NCBI GenBank assembly: GCA_003151335.1
Contig: PLXE01000036.1
Location: forward strand, 1 to 64,000
Direction of reading: 5' to 3'
Length of the DNA stretch: 64,000 nt
DNA from: Acidobacteriaceae bacterium
GTDB lineage: Bacteria; Acidobacteriota; Terriglobia; Terriglobales; Acidobacteriaceae
Under the pieces are notes generated by a model that made no database searches, was not told where the DNA came from, and worked only from the letters and a program-made list of their open reading frames with translations. Of this stretch, positions 42,852 through 52,675 are shown in pieces. The translations under genes were made by a program, and so were the position numbers. Every line of letters begins with the position of its first letter. Positions within the stretch are counted from its first letter, which is position 1.

Positions 42852-45284
42852 ATGGAAACCGCGTCCCTGGGGATGATCGGCCAGACCGTTACTCACTATC
42901 ACATCGAGAGAAAGCTCGGTGGTGGCGGCATGGGCGTGGTGTACGACGCGGTGGATACCCGCCTGGGCCGCCACGTCGCCCTGAAGTTCATTCCCGATAC
43001 CCTGCTCAATGACCCCAAGGCCCTTGACCGCTTCGTACTGGAAGCTCGCGCCGCTTCGCAGCTGAATCATCCCGGCATTTGCACCATCCATGACATCGAG
43101 TACTTGGACGGCCATCCCTTCATCGTCATGGAGAAGCTGGAAGGCATGAACCTGAAGGACCGGCTGAGGGGCGAGCGGATGAAAGTGGATGAGATCCTCG
43201 ACATCGGCATCCAAGTGGCAGATGCCTTAGCTGCTTGCCATGCCAAAGGGATCATTCATCGTGACATCAAGCCGGCCAACATCTTTCTGACGCAGAGCGG
43301 GCAGGCCAAGATTCTCGACTTCGGACTGGCCAAGTTGTCGCGCGGAATGGAGACCGGCGAAGGATTGTCAGAAGACCCGCTGTCGGTTGCGGGCGACGTT
43401 TTCGGCACGGCAGTTTACATGTCCCCGGAGCAGGCCCGCGGCGAAGAACTTGACCAGCGCAGTGATTTGTTCTCCCTCGGGGTCGTGATCTACCAGATGG
43501 CGACCGGTCAGAAGCCGTTTGCCGGGACCAACGCGGTAACCACGCTGGATGCGATCCTGAACCGCAAGCCAGTCTCGCCGCTGAAGCTGAATCCCGCTCT
43601 TCCCCCCGATCTGGAGGGCATCCTCGGCCGGGCGATGGAGAAGAACCGTGGCAACCGCTACCCGACCGCGCTGGCCATGAAGGGCGATCTTCAGTCGCTG
43701 AAGCGGGAAACGGAGCCGGGGTTAACCACCAGCGGACGGTTGCGCGCCGCTTTGCCATACCGTATCCAGACGAGCACATTTCAACGCTCGAACCGGACCC
43801 AGACCTATATCCTGCTAGGGGTGATCGCGTTGCTCCTGACCGTGCTGATTCCGGTGGGAGTGTGGTGGTTAAGGCATCGCCTCGGAGTTGGCACCGCCGC
43901 CAAGAACACGATTGCCGTGCTGCCCTTGCAGAACACCAACGGCGATATTAGCGTCGAGTTTCTTCGCTTCGCGCTGGCTGATGAAATCGCCAATGTGCTG
44001 ACTTACACCCGTAGCCTGGATGTTCGCCCTTCCTCGAGCACGCAAAAATATGCCGCAAACAATGTCGACCCGGAGCAAGTGGGGCGGCAACTGCACGTTG
44101 CGACCGTCCTCACCGGACACTTCTTGAAGCAGGGGGACAATCTGCTGGTTACGTTGGAAGCCATTGACGTCAACCGCGACCGGCTACTTTGGCAGACCAG
44201 CCTGACGACTCCCGCCCAGGACCTGATCGCTTTGCAGGGCGAGCTGACCGCCCAAGTGCGTCAGGGATTGCTCCCGACTCTGGGGGTGACCGGTGGGCCC
44301 GCCGAAACGGGCACTCGTCCCAAGAACCCGGAAGCGTATGACCTCTATCTGCACAGCGTGGCGCTGCCCCATGATCCCGGAGCGAACAAGGACGCAATCG
44401 CGGTGCTGGAGCATGTGGTCGAGATGGATCCGAACTACGCGCCCGCCTGGGAGCAGTTGGGCCTGCGCTGCTACTACGATGCGACTTATTCCGACGGTGG
44501 CGAAGTTATGTTCCAGCGCTCCAACCAGGCCTACGAGCGTGCTTTGGCCTTAGATCCCGATCTCAGCGTTGCCGCCGGGCAGTTGATCGCCAACCGGGTC
44601 GAGAGAGGTGAGCTAGGAAAGGCCTACGAGGCAGCGCAGGCACTGGTCAAGCGCCGTCCGGAAAGCGCTCAGGCCCATTTTGCGCTGAGCTATGTTTATC
44701 GTTACGCGGGGATGCTGGAGCAGTCCACAAAAGAGTGCGATGCTGCCCTGGCGCTCGATCCCGGCAACTATACTTTCCGCTCTTGCGCCTGGGCCTTCAT
44801 GGAACTGGGTGACACTTCGCGGGCCAGGGATTTTGTCCGCCTGGACGCCGGCTCGGAGTGGGCCGCTTACGTTCTGCCATCGATTCTTCTGCGCGAGGGC
44901 AAAATCGCGGAAGCAAAGGAAGCCGTCAAGCAAATGTCCACCGCTCCTCGATATCACCGCGATCTGTTGGAAGCCTGCCTGCAACTGCGGCCAGCATCAG
45001 AGCTGGACCGGATTGCGCAGGAGTTGGAAACCAACCAAGCGGCCGAAGCGGATCCTGAGATCTTGTACTACGAAGGAGCTTTGCTCGGATACTGCGGCAA
45101 GAAGCAGGCTGCGCTCGATCTGCTGCAGAGTGCCGTCGAGCGAAACTACTGCTCGTACTCCAATCTGGTTTCTGACCCGCTGCTGGCGAAGCTGCGTGCC
45201 GATCCAGCCATTGACAAGGTGTTAACGTCGGCCAGCCAGTGCCAGGAGGCAGTCCGGTCACCGAGCAATGCGCCGGGCCAATGA
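42852..45284 (+). CDS. Membrane Ser/Thr protein kinase with TolB-like and TPR domains
   Basis: The 810-residue protein has an N-terminal Hanks-type kinase: glycine loop [13 protein letters not shown] (about 21-33), VALKFIP (ATP-anchoring Lys), HRDIKPAN (catalytic loop, about 136), LDFGLAK (DFG) and [23 protein letters not shown] single membrane helix ([20 protein letters not shown], about 320-340) leads to an extracytoplasmic TolB/FlgO-like domain ([46 protein letters not shown]), then TPR repeats to the end. All kinase motifs are intact. It probably senses something outside and phosphorylates cytoplasmic targets, but none can be named. Confidence 0.94.
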   Translation: METASLGMIGQTVTHYHIERKLGGGGMGVVYDAVDTRLGRHVALKFIPDTLLNDPKALDRFVLEARAASQLNHPGICTIHDIEYLDGHPFIVMEKLEGMNLKDRLRGERMKVDEILDIGIQVADALAACHAKGIIHRDIKPANIFLTQSGQAKILDFGLAKLSRGMETGEGLSEDPLSVAGDVFGTAVYMSPEQARGEELDQRSDLFSLGVVIYQMATGQKPFAGTNAVTTLDAILNRKPVSPLKLNPALPPDLEGILGRAMEKNRGNRYPTALAMKGDLQSLKRETEPGLTTSGRLRAALPYRIQTSTFQRSNRTQTYILLGVIALLLTVLIPVGVWWLRHRLGVGTAAKNTIAVLPLQNTNGDISVEFLRFALADEIANVLTYTRSLDVRPSSSTQKYAANNVDPEQVGRQLHVATVLTGHFLKQGDNLLVTLEAIDVNRDRLLWQTSLTTPAQDLIALQGELTAQVRQGLLPTLGVTGGPAETGTRPKNPEAYDLYLHSVALPHDPGANKDAIAVLEHVVEMDPNYAPAWEQLGLRCYYDATYSDGGEVMFQRSNQAYERALALDPDLSVAAGQLIANRVERGELGKAYEAAQALVKRRPESAQAHFALSYVYRYAGMLEQSTKECDAALALDPGNYTFRSCAWAFMELGDTSRARDFVRLDAGSEWAAYVLPSILLREGKIAEAKEAVKQMSTAPRYHRDLLEACLQLRPASELDRIAQELETNQAAEADPEILYYEGALLGYCGKKQAALDLLQSAVERNYCSYSNLVSDPLLAKLRADPAIDKVLTSASQCQEAVRSPSNAPGQ

Positions 45285-45328
45285 CGAGCCTTTTCAACGG
45301 CCCATCTCAATATTCTGTGTCTGCAAGA

Positions 45329-45352
45329 AAGGGAGCAATGGCTTGCTCCCTT
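45329..45352. terminator. Bidirectional terminator between the kinase and DinB genes
   Basis: AAGGGAGCAA and TTGCTCCCTT form a perfect 10-bp stem with a TGGC loop. Read on the minus strand it is followed by TTTCTT. It sits in the convergent gap between the kinase stop (45284) and the DinB-family stop (45451). Confidence 0.7.
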
Positions 45353-45450
45353 GCGAAAACGCCCAACTGTTTACGATTAAGTTCTCTGGCAAGTGGGAAC
45401 CAGGCGGTTACTACTGATTTGCTTTGCACGGAGGAGTGATCAGGGTGGAG

Positions 45451-46008
45451 CTATCCCGCTGCCGCCCGCTCCTTCCACCTCATGCGTTCGCGCAATGCGG
45501 TGATGTGGGTCAGGTGGTGCGCCGAGTGCCACGCGTACATGGCCAGCATCTGGTCGAGCGAGAGCACTCCACGCTCAGGATGGTTCAGGGTTCGGGCAAA
45601 GTCCGCGGACTTCATCGTCTTCAAGAAATCGACCCACCGGGAATGGAGCGCTGCCAGCAGTTGCAGAGACACTTCCACCGAGGTTATGGCGTTATCGGGC
45701 AGCTCGGCCCACAAGTTCTCCTTGTAGGGCTTGATCGTGGGCCCATCTTCAGTAAGCGCAAGCTTGAAGCGGATGTAGGCGTTCAGGTGACTATCGGGTA
45801 CGTGATGCACCACCTGCCGCACGCTCCAGCCTTGGGGACGATAAGGCGTGTCGAGTTGGACAGGACTCAGATCTCGCACCGCGGCGCGCATCTGTGCCGG
45901 CAGCTTGGACAGTACCTCGATGTAGTGCACACGCCGCTTGGCCATCTGGACTTCGTCGTCAGGCGGAATCCATTCGAATTTGCCAATGGGGTATCGCAGG
46001 TCGTTCAT
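45451..46008 (-). CDS. DinB/YfiT-like metal-dependent transferase or hydrolase
   Basis: The 185-residue four-helix protein carries the DinB-superfamily metal triad: His in RQVVHHVPDSHLN (helix 2) and the pair in WHSAHHLTHI (helix 4). The N-terminus LRYPIGKFEWIPPDDE is characteristic of the YfiT/BstA-like branch (MDLRYPIGKF in relatives), described as a putative metal-dependent hydrolase or bacillithiol transferase. Its thiol cofactor in this organism is unknown. It is cytoplasmic, 70 bases downstream of the DUF3857 gene on the same strand. Confidence 0.88.
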   Translation of the reverse strand: MNDLRYPIGKFEWIPPDDEVQMAKRRVHYIEVLSKLPAQMRAAVRDLSPVQLDTPYRPQGWSVRQVVHHVPDSHLNAYIRFKLALTEDGPTIKPYKENLWAELPDNAITSVEVSLQLLAALHSRWVDFLKTMKSADFARTLNHPERGVLSLDQMLAMYAWHSAHHLTHITALRERMRWKERAAAG

Positions 46009-46078
46009 TGAAATCTCCCGTTCAAAACTCTCTATCTTACCGCGAATTGATCGCCTCCGATCTCGTCTGGCGCAGTCC

Positions 46079-49000
46079 TTAGTCCAATGTGCGGACCGAT
46101 TCGGCAGGGCGCAATTCGAGGCTGCATGGCCCGGCCGGCCCCGGTGATTCCTGGCTTGCTACCGCGGCGGGCGGGGCTTTCCCTTTGCCGGATGCTCCCG
46201 CGACCGGTGCGCTTGCCACCGTCCCGCACGTCACCACGGCCCGCCGCACCACGCGCACTTCCGCGCTCGCCGGAAACTTCATCCCCACGTCGGCTTTCTC
46301 CAGAACGTCGGACAAGTTCTTCAGTCCATCGCTCCCCTTGATGAACTTCACTTGTTCCACCTTCGCGGGTGAAATCAGCAGGAAGAACTCAGCACTGCCC
46401 TTGCCCGATATCTGGAGAGGAGTCGTGCGCTGCCGTTGCAGTTCGCGACGAGCTTCCTCAACCTTGTGCTCGATTTCTTTGCTGACTCCCAGCGCATCCA
46501 GCCGGGCGCGCGCACTGTCGCTGGGCGGATCGCCGGCCAGCGCCCAGAGATAAGCACGAATCGCTTGCTCCCGCTTTCCCTGCTTTTCGTAAATTTCGCC
46601 CAGGTGTTCGCCGATGTTGCCACTGCCGCTGGCTTGCCATGCCGCGTTGATGTACTGCTCCGCCAGGCCCAGATCGCCGCGCTTGAACTCGATCCAGCCC
46701 TTGGTGTCCCAGATGTTGTACAAGAACTGCGCGGCTCCCAGGTCCTGAAAGCGCAGGCTGTCCAGTCTGACGTCGCGCAGTTGTGTCTGCAATGAATTGA
46801 TCGCCGCATCGGCATATTTGTCAGCGCGGTCCAGTTGTACGTCCTGTTCCGCCAGGGAATACGCGATGTTGTTCCAGGTTAGCGGGCTGGGCGACACGCT
46901 GATGGCCTTCTCAAATTGCGCCATGCCCTTGTCGGCCTGGTTGGTCGCGAGGTAAGACTGCCCAAGCGAGATCAACAGCACCGGATTGTTGGGCTGAAGG
47001 GTCACAGCTTTCTCGAGCTCGGGAATGGCCTCCGCGAATTTCTTCTGCTCAACGTACAACTGGCCGAAACTGGCATGGGCCATCGGATCGAGCGGGTTGA
47101 TCTCGATTTGCTTCCGGAACTGCTGAATGGCCTGGTCGTACTTCAATTCCCGCTGGTAGGCCACTCCCAAGTCGTTGTATGCGTACTGGTGATAGGCGTC
47201 GACCTCGATCTGCTTCTGGAGCGCGTCGATGGCCTGGTCGTTCTGGTTGAGTCCTAAATAGGCACGTCCCAGCTCGTCCCACGCCATCTTATGCTTGGGT
47301 TCCAACTTCACCACGCGCTGCAAAAGACTCACCGCCAGCTCGTAGTTATTGTTCTTGAGGGCCTGTTGCGCAGATTCCTCCAAATCGTCAGCCGATTCGT
47401 TGCCGCCCACTCCCGCCATTCCGGGAGACTTGTTATCCAGCGAGATCTGTTGCGCCTCATCGGCACCCACGGCCCGCCGGAAGGCGGCGTAATCTTCGCG
47501 TCGCGCCACCGGCAGTTCCGCGCTGAGCAGCTTCAGCGTGCGCACAGCGGTCAACTGCCCGGCATCGAACTTATAGCTCGAACCATACTGCGCGTAGTCG
47601 CGCTTGAGCTCGACTCCTATCGGAAGGTGTACGGTGTACTTGGGCGGGACCGTGACGCGCATCTCAACGCTTGACTCCCCGAGCGCCCCCAGCTTGATGG
47701 GCTTAGGATGCACCTGGTTGTCGTCCTCGGCGTCACCCTCCGGAGGAAGAGCGATCTGCATGAACGCCAAGCTCATTTTCGATTCCGGCGCCGACCAGTC
47801 GAAGTAGTTGTTCACGGTGGCATCCAGATCAATCTGCAGCGGATTGTCAGGGTCGCTGGGATCGCTCACTTTCAGGTTGTCGATTTCACCTCCCTGCATT
47901 CCCGTGCGTTGCAGGACCATGGTGAAGAAGTCCTTCCAGCGATTTCCCGGCATCTGGCGCAGCGCAAAACGCAAGAACAACTCCTGGTCGCCGCGCACAT
48001 GAACGGCCAAGTGCGCCTTCAGTGTCCCGGTTTCGTTGATCAAGCCATTGACCTGGGTGCGATCGAAAGCTGCAAACGGCAGATCGGCGGGGGTCCATAC
48101 CAGGCTGGCTATACCGTCAGGAGGGATCGCCAGGGCTTCCTTCTTGCGCAAAGGGGCGGCCAGCATGCGGAAGGGAGCGACACCATTGGTGCTGTCGAGC
48201 CAGATATCTTTTCCGTCGACCGCAACCCGCGTTATCACATGGTCGAACTGCGACGGAGAAGGAATCTCGGGGTCGAGTTCATGTTGCGACCCGATGAGCA
48301 CCGAGGTCGCCTGCAATCCCTCGGCCCCCAGCAATGCAGCCAGCAGCGTGTTCTTGTCCTTGCAATCACCGTAGCCGTTGCTGAGCACCTCGCTGGCCGC
48401 GTGCGGCTGATAGCGCCCCAACCCGAAGGACAAGCTGACATAGCGAACGTTGCGCGACACATATTCGTACAACGTTTTCACCTTTGCCATGTTGTCCGTC
48501 TTGCCTTTCGCCAGTTCTGCGGCCTCGGCCTTGATGGCCTCGTTCGGCTGGCGCCGGTCGCGCTCCAGCGAGGCGTACCAGGCTCCCAGCTCTTCCCAGC
48601 TTTGAAAGGTGGTTAGCTGGACGGTAGGAATTTCTTCTTCCGACCGGTGCGGGCTCTTCTTCTTTTTTTTCTTGCCGGCCGGGCCTGCCTCCTCGTCCTT
48701 CAGGTGAGTGTAGGTCCAGCGATAGATGCGCCGGTCGCCTTCATCGGTAATCTTGGGTTCATAACCAGGCTTGCTCTTCAGCTTGATCTGCCGTGCCTTG
48801 GGAACGTTGATCTCCAATTGCTGATCGAGGATGATGCCCTTCTCGGAAAAGTCTACGCTGGTCCAGAACTGTCCCGGGGTCAGCGGATTCGTAATGGTGC
48901 GGACGAACTCGTACTCCAACACGTCTCCCGGACGCAAGGACGGAACGCTGATGTGTTTCTCGTGATAGTCGGTGTACACCGGGGCGTCGGGCAGGGTGAA

Positions 49001-49459
49001 GTCCTGGATGGCCGACTCCTGCGCGGTAATGACCGTTCCGTCGGGCTTGCGCACTCGCACATAGACGATTTCCAGCTTGTCGCTAAGCGCGCTGTAGCCA
49101 ACCTTGAGCTGGCCCAGCCCCTGCACGCCGCTCTCGCTCACCACCCTGATTTGCGCGTCCAGTTGGTCCCGCCCGGTCCCGTCATTCTCGAAACGCATCG
49201 CTTGGTGATAGTGCTCGATGACAACCGCTTCCTGCGAATAATCCGGAGGCGTGGGCGGCTGCTCCGGCCCAGCCTGCGCCGGAGTCACCACCGTGGGCTG
49301 CTGTGGAGTCGGTTGCCCAGAAGGCAGTGGCATGGGAATGACCGGCGTTTGTGGCGCAGGCACGGCTTGCGTTGGAGTGCCCGCCGGCGCCTGCTGCGCC
49401 GCTGCGAAGACTGACGTGAGTAGGAGAAGGAAAAGAAGGCCCGCAAAAACTATTTTCAT
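46079..49459 (-). CDS. Exported DUF3857 / transglutaminase-like / TPR protein
   Basis: A 1126-residue protein starting with the signal peptide MKIVFAGLLFLLLLTSVFAA (ATG 49459; the frame extends to 49513 but that N-terminus is not signal-like). A Pro/Gln-rich linker leads into DUF3857 (VIEHYHQAMRFENDG to about residue 230). The transglutaminase-like domain follows, with a complete Cys-His-Asp triad: GYGDCKDKNTLL, FDHVITRV and WLDSTNG. A Lys run (KKKKKK) lies just before it. About nine TPRs occupy residues 690-980 (YELAVSLLQRVVKLEPKH, ALQKQIEVDAYHQYAYNDLG). The architecture is frequent in acidobacteria and Bacteroidota; substrates are unknown, probably envelope proteins or peptides. Confidence 0.88.
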   Translation of the reverse strand: MKIVFAGLLFLLLLTSVFAAAQQAPAGTPTQAVPAPQTPVIPMPLPSGQPTPQQPTVVTPAQAGPEQPPTPPDYSQEAVVIEHYHQAMRFENDGTGRDQLDAQIRVVSESGVQGLGQLKVGYSALSDKLEIVYVRVRKPDGTVITAQESAIQDFTLPDAPVYTDYHEKHISVPSLRPGDVLEYEFVRTITNPLTPGQFWTSVDFSEKGIILDQQLEINVPKARQIKLKSKPGYEPKITDEGDRRIYRWTYTHLKDEEAGPAGKKKKKKSPHRSEEEIPTVQLTTFQSWEELGAWYASLERDRRQPNEAIKAEAAELAKGKTDNMAKVKTLYEYVSRNVRYVSLSFGLGRYQPHAASEVLSNGYGDCKDKNTLLAALLGAEGLQATSVLIGSQHELDPEIPSPSQFDHVITRVAVDGKDIWLDSTNGVAPFRMLAAPLRKKEALAIPPDGIASLVWTPADLPFAAFDRTQVNGLINETGTLKAHLAVHVRGDQELFLRFALRQMPGNRWKDFFTMVLQRTGMQGGEIDNLKVSDPSDPDNPLQIDLDATVNNYFDWSAPESKMSLAFMQIALPPEGDAEDDNQVHPKPIKLGALGESSVEMRVTVPPKYTVHLPIGVELKRDYAQYGSSYKFDAGQLTAVRTLKLLSAELPVARREDYAAFRRAVGADEAQQISLDNKSPGMAGVGGNESADDLEESAQQALKNNNYELAVSLLQRVVKLEPKHKMAWDELGRAYLGLNQNDQAIDALQKQIEVDAYHQYAYNDLGVAYQRELKYDQAIQQFRKQIEINPLDPMAHASFGQLYVEQKKFAEAIPELEKAVTLQPNNPVLLISLGQSYLATNQADKGMAQFEKAISVSPSPLTWNNIAYSLAEQDVQLDRADKYADAAINSLQTQLRDVRLDSLRFQDLGAAQFLYNIWDTKGWIEFKRGDLGLAEQYINAAWQASGSGNIGEHLGEIYEKQGKREQAIRAYLWALAGDPPSDSARARLDALGVSKEIEHKVEEARRELQRQRTTPLQISGKGSAEFFLLISPAKVEQVKFIKGSDGLKNLSDVLEKADVGMKFPASAEVRVVRRAVVTCGTVASAPVAGASGKGKAPPAAVASQESPGPAGPCSLELRPAESVRTLD

Positions 49460-49593
49460 GGCTATGCAGCTAGGGTGAAGCTCCATCGTACCCGAGCCGG
49501 AAGGAGAAGCCAAACGCCAAACACGCGGTTCACGAATGCTGGTAGGGTGGACCTAGAATCGAGGCTCGACAGCAGAGCGCCCTAACCCGCCAT

Positions 49594-50883
49594 TTACGCA
49601 ATCTTCTTTTCCCGCTTGTAGAGGTCGAACGAATCAAGGAAGCGATCAAGGTCTTTCTTCTGCAGATAATACGGCGTGGAGAGCCGCAACTTCGACGGTT
49701 CGCCGCCGCGAATGCGAATCTTCCTGGTCGCCCACATCCAGTTCTCCAGGTCGGTGCGCTGGACCGGCGGAACGTTCACGGTGACGATGGCGCAACGCAG
49801 CCCGGGGTCGGGCGATGTCCACGATTCCGCACCGCGTTTCTGCATCTGCGCCAGCATGTAGTCTGCAAGCTGACGATGCCGCCGCTCGATACGCTCCATT
49901 CCTATGTCGTTCGCCATCTTGATGGACGCGCGCAGCCCGCAAAGCGCCGGCACGTTGGACGATCCGATCCGCTGGAAGCGCTCGGCCCGCAGCTTGGGCT
50001 CTTCCCAACCTTCGGTCACGATGGTGTTCCACAAGCGATCGATCACCTCATCGCGCACGTAGAGATATCCCGATCCCTTGGGCGACTGCAGCCACTTGTG
50101 CGGGCTTGAGGTGTACATGTCGCAACCGAGATCGCGGATGTTGAGCCGCATCATGCCGGTGACGTGAGCGCCGTCAACCGCAGAAAGAATGCTTTTTGAC
50201 CGCGCCAGTGCGCACAGTTCCTTGGCCGGCAACACCACGCCGGTCGCGGTGGTGATGTGACTGAAGAAGACGATCCGCGTGCGCGGTGTGATAGCGTCAT
50301 TAAACAGATTGAGGACTTGTGACGCGTCCTTCACCGGCTTGGGCAGCGTGACTTTCTTCACCACAATGCCATAGCGCTTTGCCTTCAACTGCCACGGCTG
50401 CTCGCCGCCGGGATGCTCCTGGTCGGTCATCAGCACTTCGTCGCCGGGTTTCATGTCAATGCCGTTGGCGATGTAGCTGTTGGCCTCGGTAGCATTGCGC
50501 AGCAGCGCGATCTCGTCGCGCGTGCAGCCCACGAACGCGGCCAGCGGATCGCGAAACTCATTCCATGCTGCGTAGCCCCAGATGGGATAGTCCTCAGGAT
50601 CGGCCTCGTCCATCTTCTCCGTCGAGGTGTAGCCCTCGAAGACCGCCCGCAGCACCGGCGCAGGACTGGATCCAACGGTACCGTTGTTCAAGTAGATCTC
50701 GTCGCCGGGGATCAGAAACTGCTTGCGCAGTTCCGCCCAATATCCCTCGTCATCGCTGGCGAACCGTTTCGGATCCGGCAGCGACGCCGGAACATTCTGC
50801 AGTTGGGCGTACAGATCATTGCGCAAGGCAAAAGCGGCAGCGAATCCAGCGGTGGTGGTAAGGAAGCGGCGACGGTCGAGCAA
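49594..50883 (-). CDS. Tat-exported class V aminotransferase-fold PLP enzyme
   Basis: The 429-residue product belongs to the aminotransferase class V / isopenicillin-N epimerase-like group. [14 protein letters not shown] opens the fold, [15 protein letters not shown] binds the cofactor phosphate region, [10 protein letters not shown] holds the PLP-ring Asp, and [18 protein letters not shown] holds the Schiff-base Lys. The N-terminus [20 protein letters not shown] has a twin-arginine motif (RRRFL) and a short hydrophobic stretch, so it is probably folded with its cofactor and exported by Tat. Substrate is unknown; cysteine desulfurase, epimerase or lyase activities are all possible in this group. 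Confidence 0.85.
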   Translation of the reverse strand: MLDRRRFLTTTAGFAAAFALRNDLYAQLQNVPASLPDPKRFASDDEGYWAELRKQFLIPGDEIYLNNGTVGSSPAPVLRAVFEGYTSTEKMDEADPEDYPIWGYAAWNEFRDPLAAFVGCTRDEIALLRNATEANSYIANGIDMKPGDEVLMTDQEHPGGEQPWQLKAKRYGIVVKKVTLPKPVKDASQVLNLFNDAITPRTRIVFFSHITTATGVVLPAKELCALARSKSILSAVDGAHVTGMMRLNIRDLGCDMYTSSPHKWLQSPKGSGYLYVRDEVIDRLWNTIVTEGWEEPKLRAERFQRIGSSNVPALCGLRASIKMANDIGMERIERRHRQLADYMLAQMQKRGAESWTSPDPGLRCAIVTVNVPPVQRTDLENWMWATRKIRIRGGEPSKLRLSTPYYLQKKDLDRFLDSFDLYKREKKIA

Positions 50884-51002
50884 GGAGCACCTCCGTTAAC
50901 GCGGCATCATGTTACACCTGAGACCGCCCACCGGCGAAGAGTCACCAACCAGTACTTTGTCATCCCGAGGTCGCCGCGGCGACCGAGTGGAGGGACCTGC
51001 TT

Positions 51003-51677
51003 TTACTTAGAGTGGGAGAAGAACCTGGCGAATTCCTGAACCGCATTCTCCGGCAATTCCTCGCGCTTCGACTTCTGCAACAAAGCGTGTCCTGCCCCTT
51101 CGATCGCAACCAGTTTCGTGGGGGCAGGAATCAGCTTGATCGCACTCGCCAATTCTTCAATCGAGCCGAACGCATCACGCGTGCCACTGACGAACAGGAT
51201 GGGGGCGCGCAAGCTGGGGAAATGCGCGGTCCGTAACTGCGCCGGCCGTCCCGGAGGATGTAGCGGATATGACAGCAGGAGCAGCCCTTCCACCAGCGTC
51301 GGTTCCGCGGCCGCCAACATGCTCGCTTGACGTCCACCGTAGGAGACGCCGCCGAGAAAAGCCCGCCCCACAAACTGCTTTCTCATGAGCTCGACCGCCC
51401 GCCACAGTCCGGCTTGATCATGCTTGGCGTCGGAGGGAGACGGCGGGCCGTGCGGACGCCGCTGGCGAAACGGCAGGTCGCAGCGCAGCGTGCTGATCCC
51501 CGACGCCGCGAACCGGTCAGCCAGCGCCACCAGCAGCGGCGCATGGCAATTGCCGCCCGCTCCGTGGGTGAGCACGATGAAGTCAGCGCCCGAATCTTTC
51601 GCGCGATGAAGAAACCCGCGCACGGGCGCTTCCCCCGGCGTGTCGTCAACGAATGCCGAGGCCACACGATTAATCAC
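51003..51677 (-). CDS. Small alpha/beta hydrolase (KANL3/Tex30-like)
   Basis: The 224-residue protein has VLTHGAGGNCHAPLL (oxyanion region), GGVSYGGRQASML (nucleophile Ser; relatives have GGxSMGGR), LFVSGTRDAFGS (acid residue) and IEGAGHALL (His). The arrangement matches the KANL3/Tex30-type alpha/beta hydrolase family (dienelactone hydrolase relatives), substrate unknown. It starts with GTG 51677, 65 bases after the stop of the peroxiredoxin gene on the same strand, so it may be co-transcribed with it. Confidence 0.82.
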   Translation of the reverse strand: MINRVASAFVDDTPGEAPVRGFLHRAKDSGADFIVLTHGAGGNCHAPLLVALADRFAASGISTLRCDLPFRQRRPHGPPSPSDAKHDQAGLWRAVELMRKQFVGRAFLGGVSYGGRQASMLAAAEPTLVEGLLLLSYPLHPPGRPAQLRTAHFPSLRAPILFVSGTRDAFGSIEELASAIKLIPAPTKLVAIEGAGHALLQKSKREELPENAVQEFARFFSHSK

Positions 51678-51742
51678 AATGAAACACTCATGGCCAGTGC
51701 CCCCCTCCTGCGTGCCTTTGACGAGCCACGTTGGGGCGAGCC

Positions 51743-52288
51743 CTACCGCCCCAGCTTCCTCGCCTGGCAGGCCACCACAACCTTCGTCGGGTCAATGGCG
51801 TCCGAGTCCAGTTGCATCTCGATCACCTTGCCGTCTTTGTCGATCAGGTAATTGACCCGCCGCGCGGCCTTGTACTTAGGGTCATAGAGGCCGTACGCCT
51901 TGGTCGTGTCGCCGCCCCAGTCGCTGAGCAACGGGAAGGTGACGCCAATCTTTTCCGCCCACGCCTTGTTCGAGAAGGGAGAATCCATGCTCACACCCAG
52001 CACCTGGGTATCGGCAGCTTCCAGCTTGCTCAAGTTCTGCTGGAAAGCCTGCATCTGCTTTGTTCAACCACCGGTGAAGGCGAAGATGTAGAACGCCAGG
52101 GCGACATTCTTCTTCCCTTTGAAGTCGCGCAGCGAAACCTTGTTTCCGCTCTGGTCTTGCAGGGTGAAATCCGGAGCCATGTCGCCCACCTTGATTTTGG
52201 GCGGCGGGGTCTCGCTCGGCTTGTCGGCTGCTCGACTCGCGGGCAGAAATGACGCGGTCAGCAACAGCGCCAGCAGCATTTGTTTCAT
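51743..52288 (-). CDS. Exported peroxiredoxin, predicted selenoprotein (UGA = selenocysteine 75)
   Basis: AhpC/TSA-fold peroxidase. ATG 52288 has an excellent GAGAGGAG site and starts a signal peptide (MKQMLLALLLTASFLPASRA). The thioredoxin-like fold follows: VGDMAPDFTLQDQSGNKVSL, then FYIFAFTGG. At 52066-52064 an in-frame TGA stands exactly where the peroxidatic Cys of the TxxC motif should be (TGG-U-TKQ), and the same frame continues to its normal end (VLGVSMDSPFSNKAW, FPLLSDWGG, VNYLIDKDGKV) at 51743. A SECIS-like hairpin follows the UGA. I read the two halves as one 181-residue selenoprotein that reduces peroxides. A Cys near the C-terminus (about residue 174) might be the resolving residue. 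A nonsense mutation or sequencing error is the alternative. Confidence 0.8.
52014..52052 (-). promoter_or_regulatory. SECIS-like hairpin downstream of the UGA codon
   Basis: In the peroxiredoxin mRNA, 11 nt after the UGA, GCAGGCUUUCCAGC pairs with GCUGGAAGCUGC around a 13-nt loop (AGAACUUGAGCAA). The stem has about 12 pairs with a bulged U and a bulged G. The distance and the bulged U resemble known bacterial SECIS elements that recruit SelB. It lies within the coding sequence, as is normal in bacteria. Confidence 0.6.
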
Positions 52289-52533
52289 GAAGATTCTCCT
52301 CTCGGTACGACGCCAACCCACCAAGAATTAGCGTCCGAGGAATTGTGCCATTAAAGAGCCTCAGTTCGCTATACAGGCTGCGGAAAATTCTTGTGAACGG
52401 AGCCTTCGGATAGCACCGGACTCTAACTCAAGCTGGAGCGGTTCTCACATCCTCGGCCTCGTAGGCGTATTGGGCTGCAAGCGGGCCGGCGCCTAGTTCT
52501 CGGCCTCGATTCGACCTGGCCCTTCCGTTTCCG

Positions 52534-52586
52534 TTGCGTAAATCTGGTCATGGCTATAGATTTACAACTGAATGAGCATTCATTCG
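52534..52586 (+). promoter_or_regulatory. Promoter and FadR-like operator before the TetR gene
   Basis: TTGCGT (52534-52539), 17 bases and TAGATT (52557-52562) form the promoter. Directly downstream, TGAATGAGCATTCATTCG (52569-52586) is an inverted repeat that agrees at 16 of 18 positions with the Bacillus FadR consensus TGAATGAMTANTCATTCA as I remember it. It would cover the transcription start, consistent with autorepression by the TetR protein encoded next. Confidence 0.6.
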
Positions 52587-52675
52587 GCGGCGCCGCAGTC
52601 TCGCGCCCCGCGGATCAATTGCAGGAGTGCGATAGGCGCAAGCCAAGTACACCCGCTTCTGTTTATGGGCCTTTG

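Noticed and set aside
51743..52324. Peroxiredoxin as a pseudogene or sequencing error
   Set aside because: Considered because of the in-frame stop. Rejected as the first choice since there is exactly one stop, it is TGA rather than TAA/TAG, it falls on the catalytic residue, and a SECIS-like hairpin follows. It remains the fallback if selenocysteine genes are absent.
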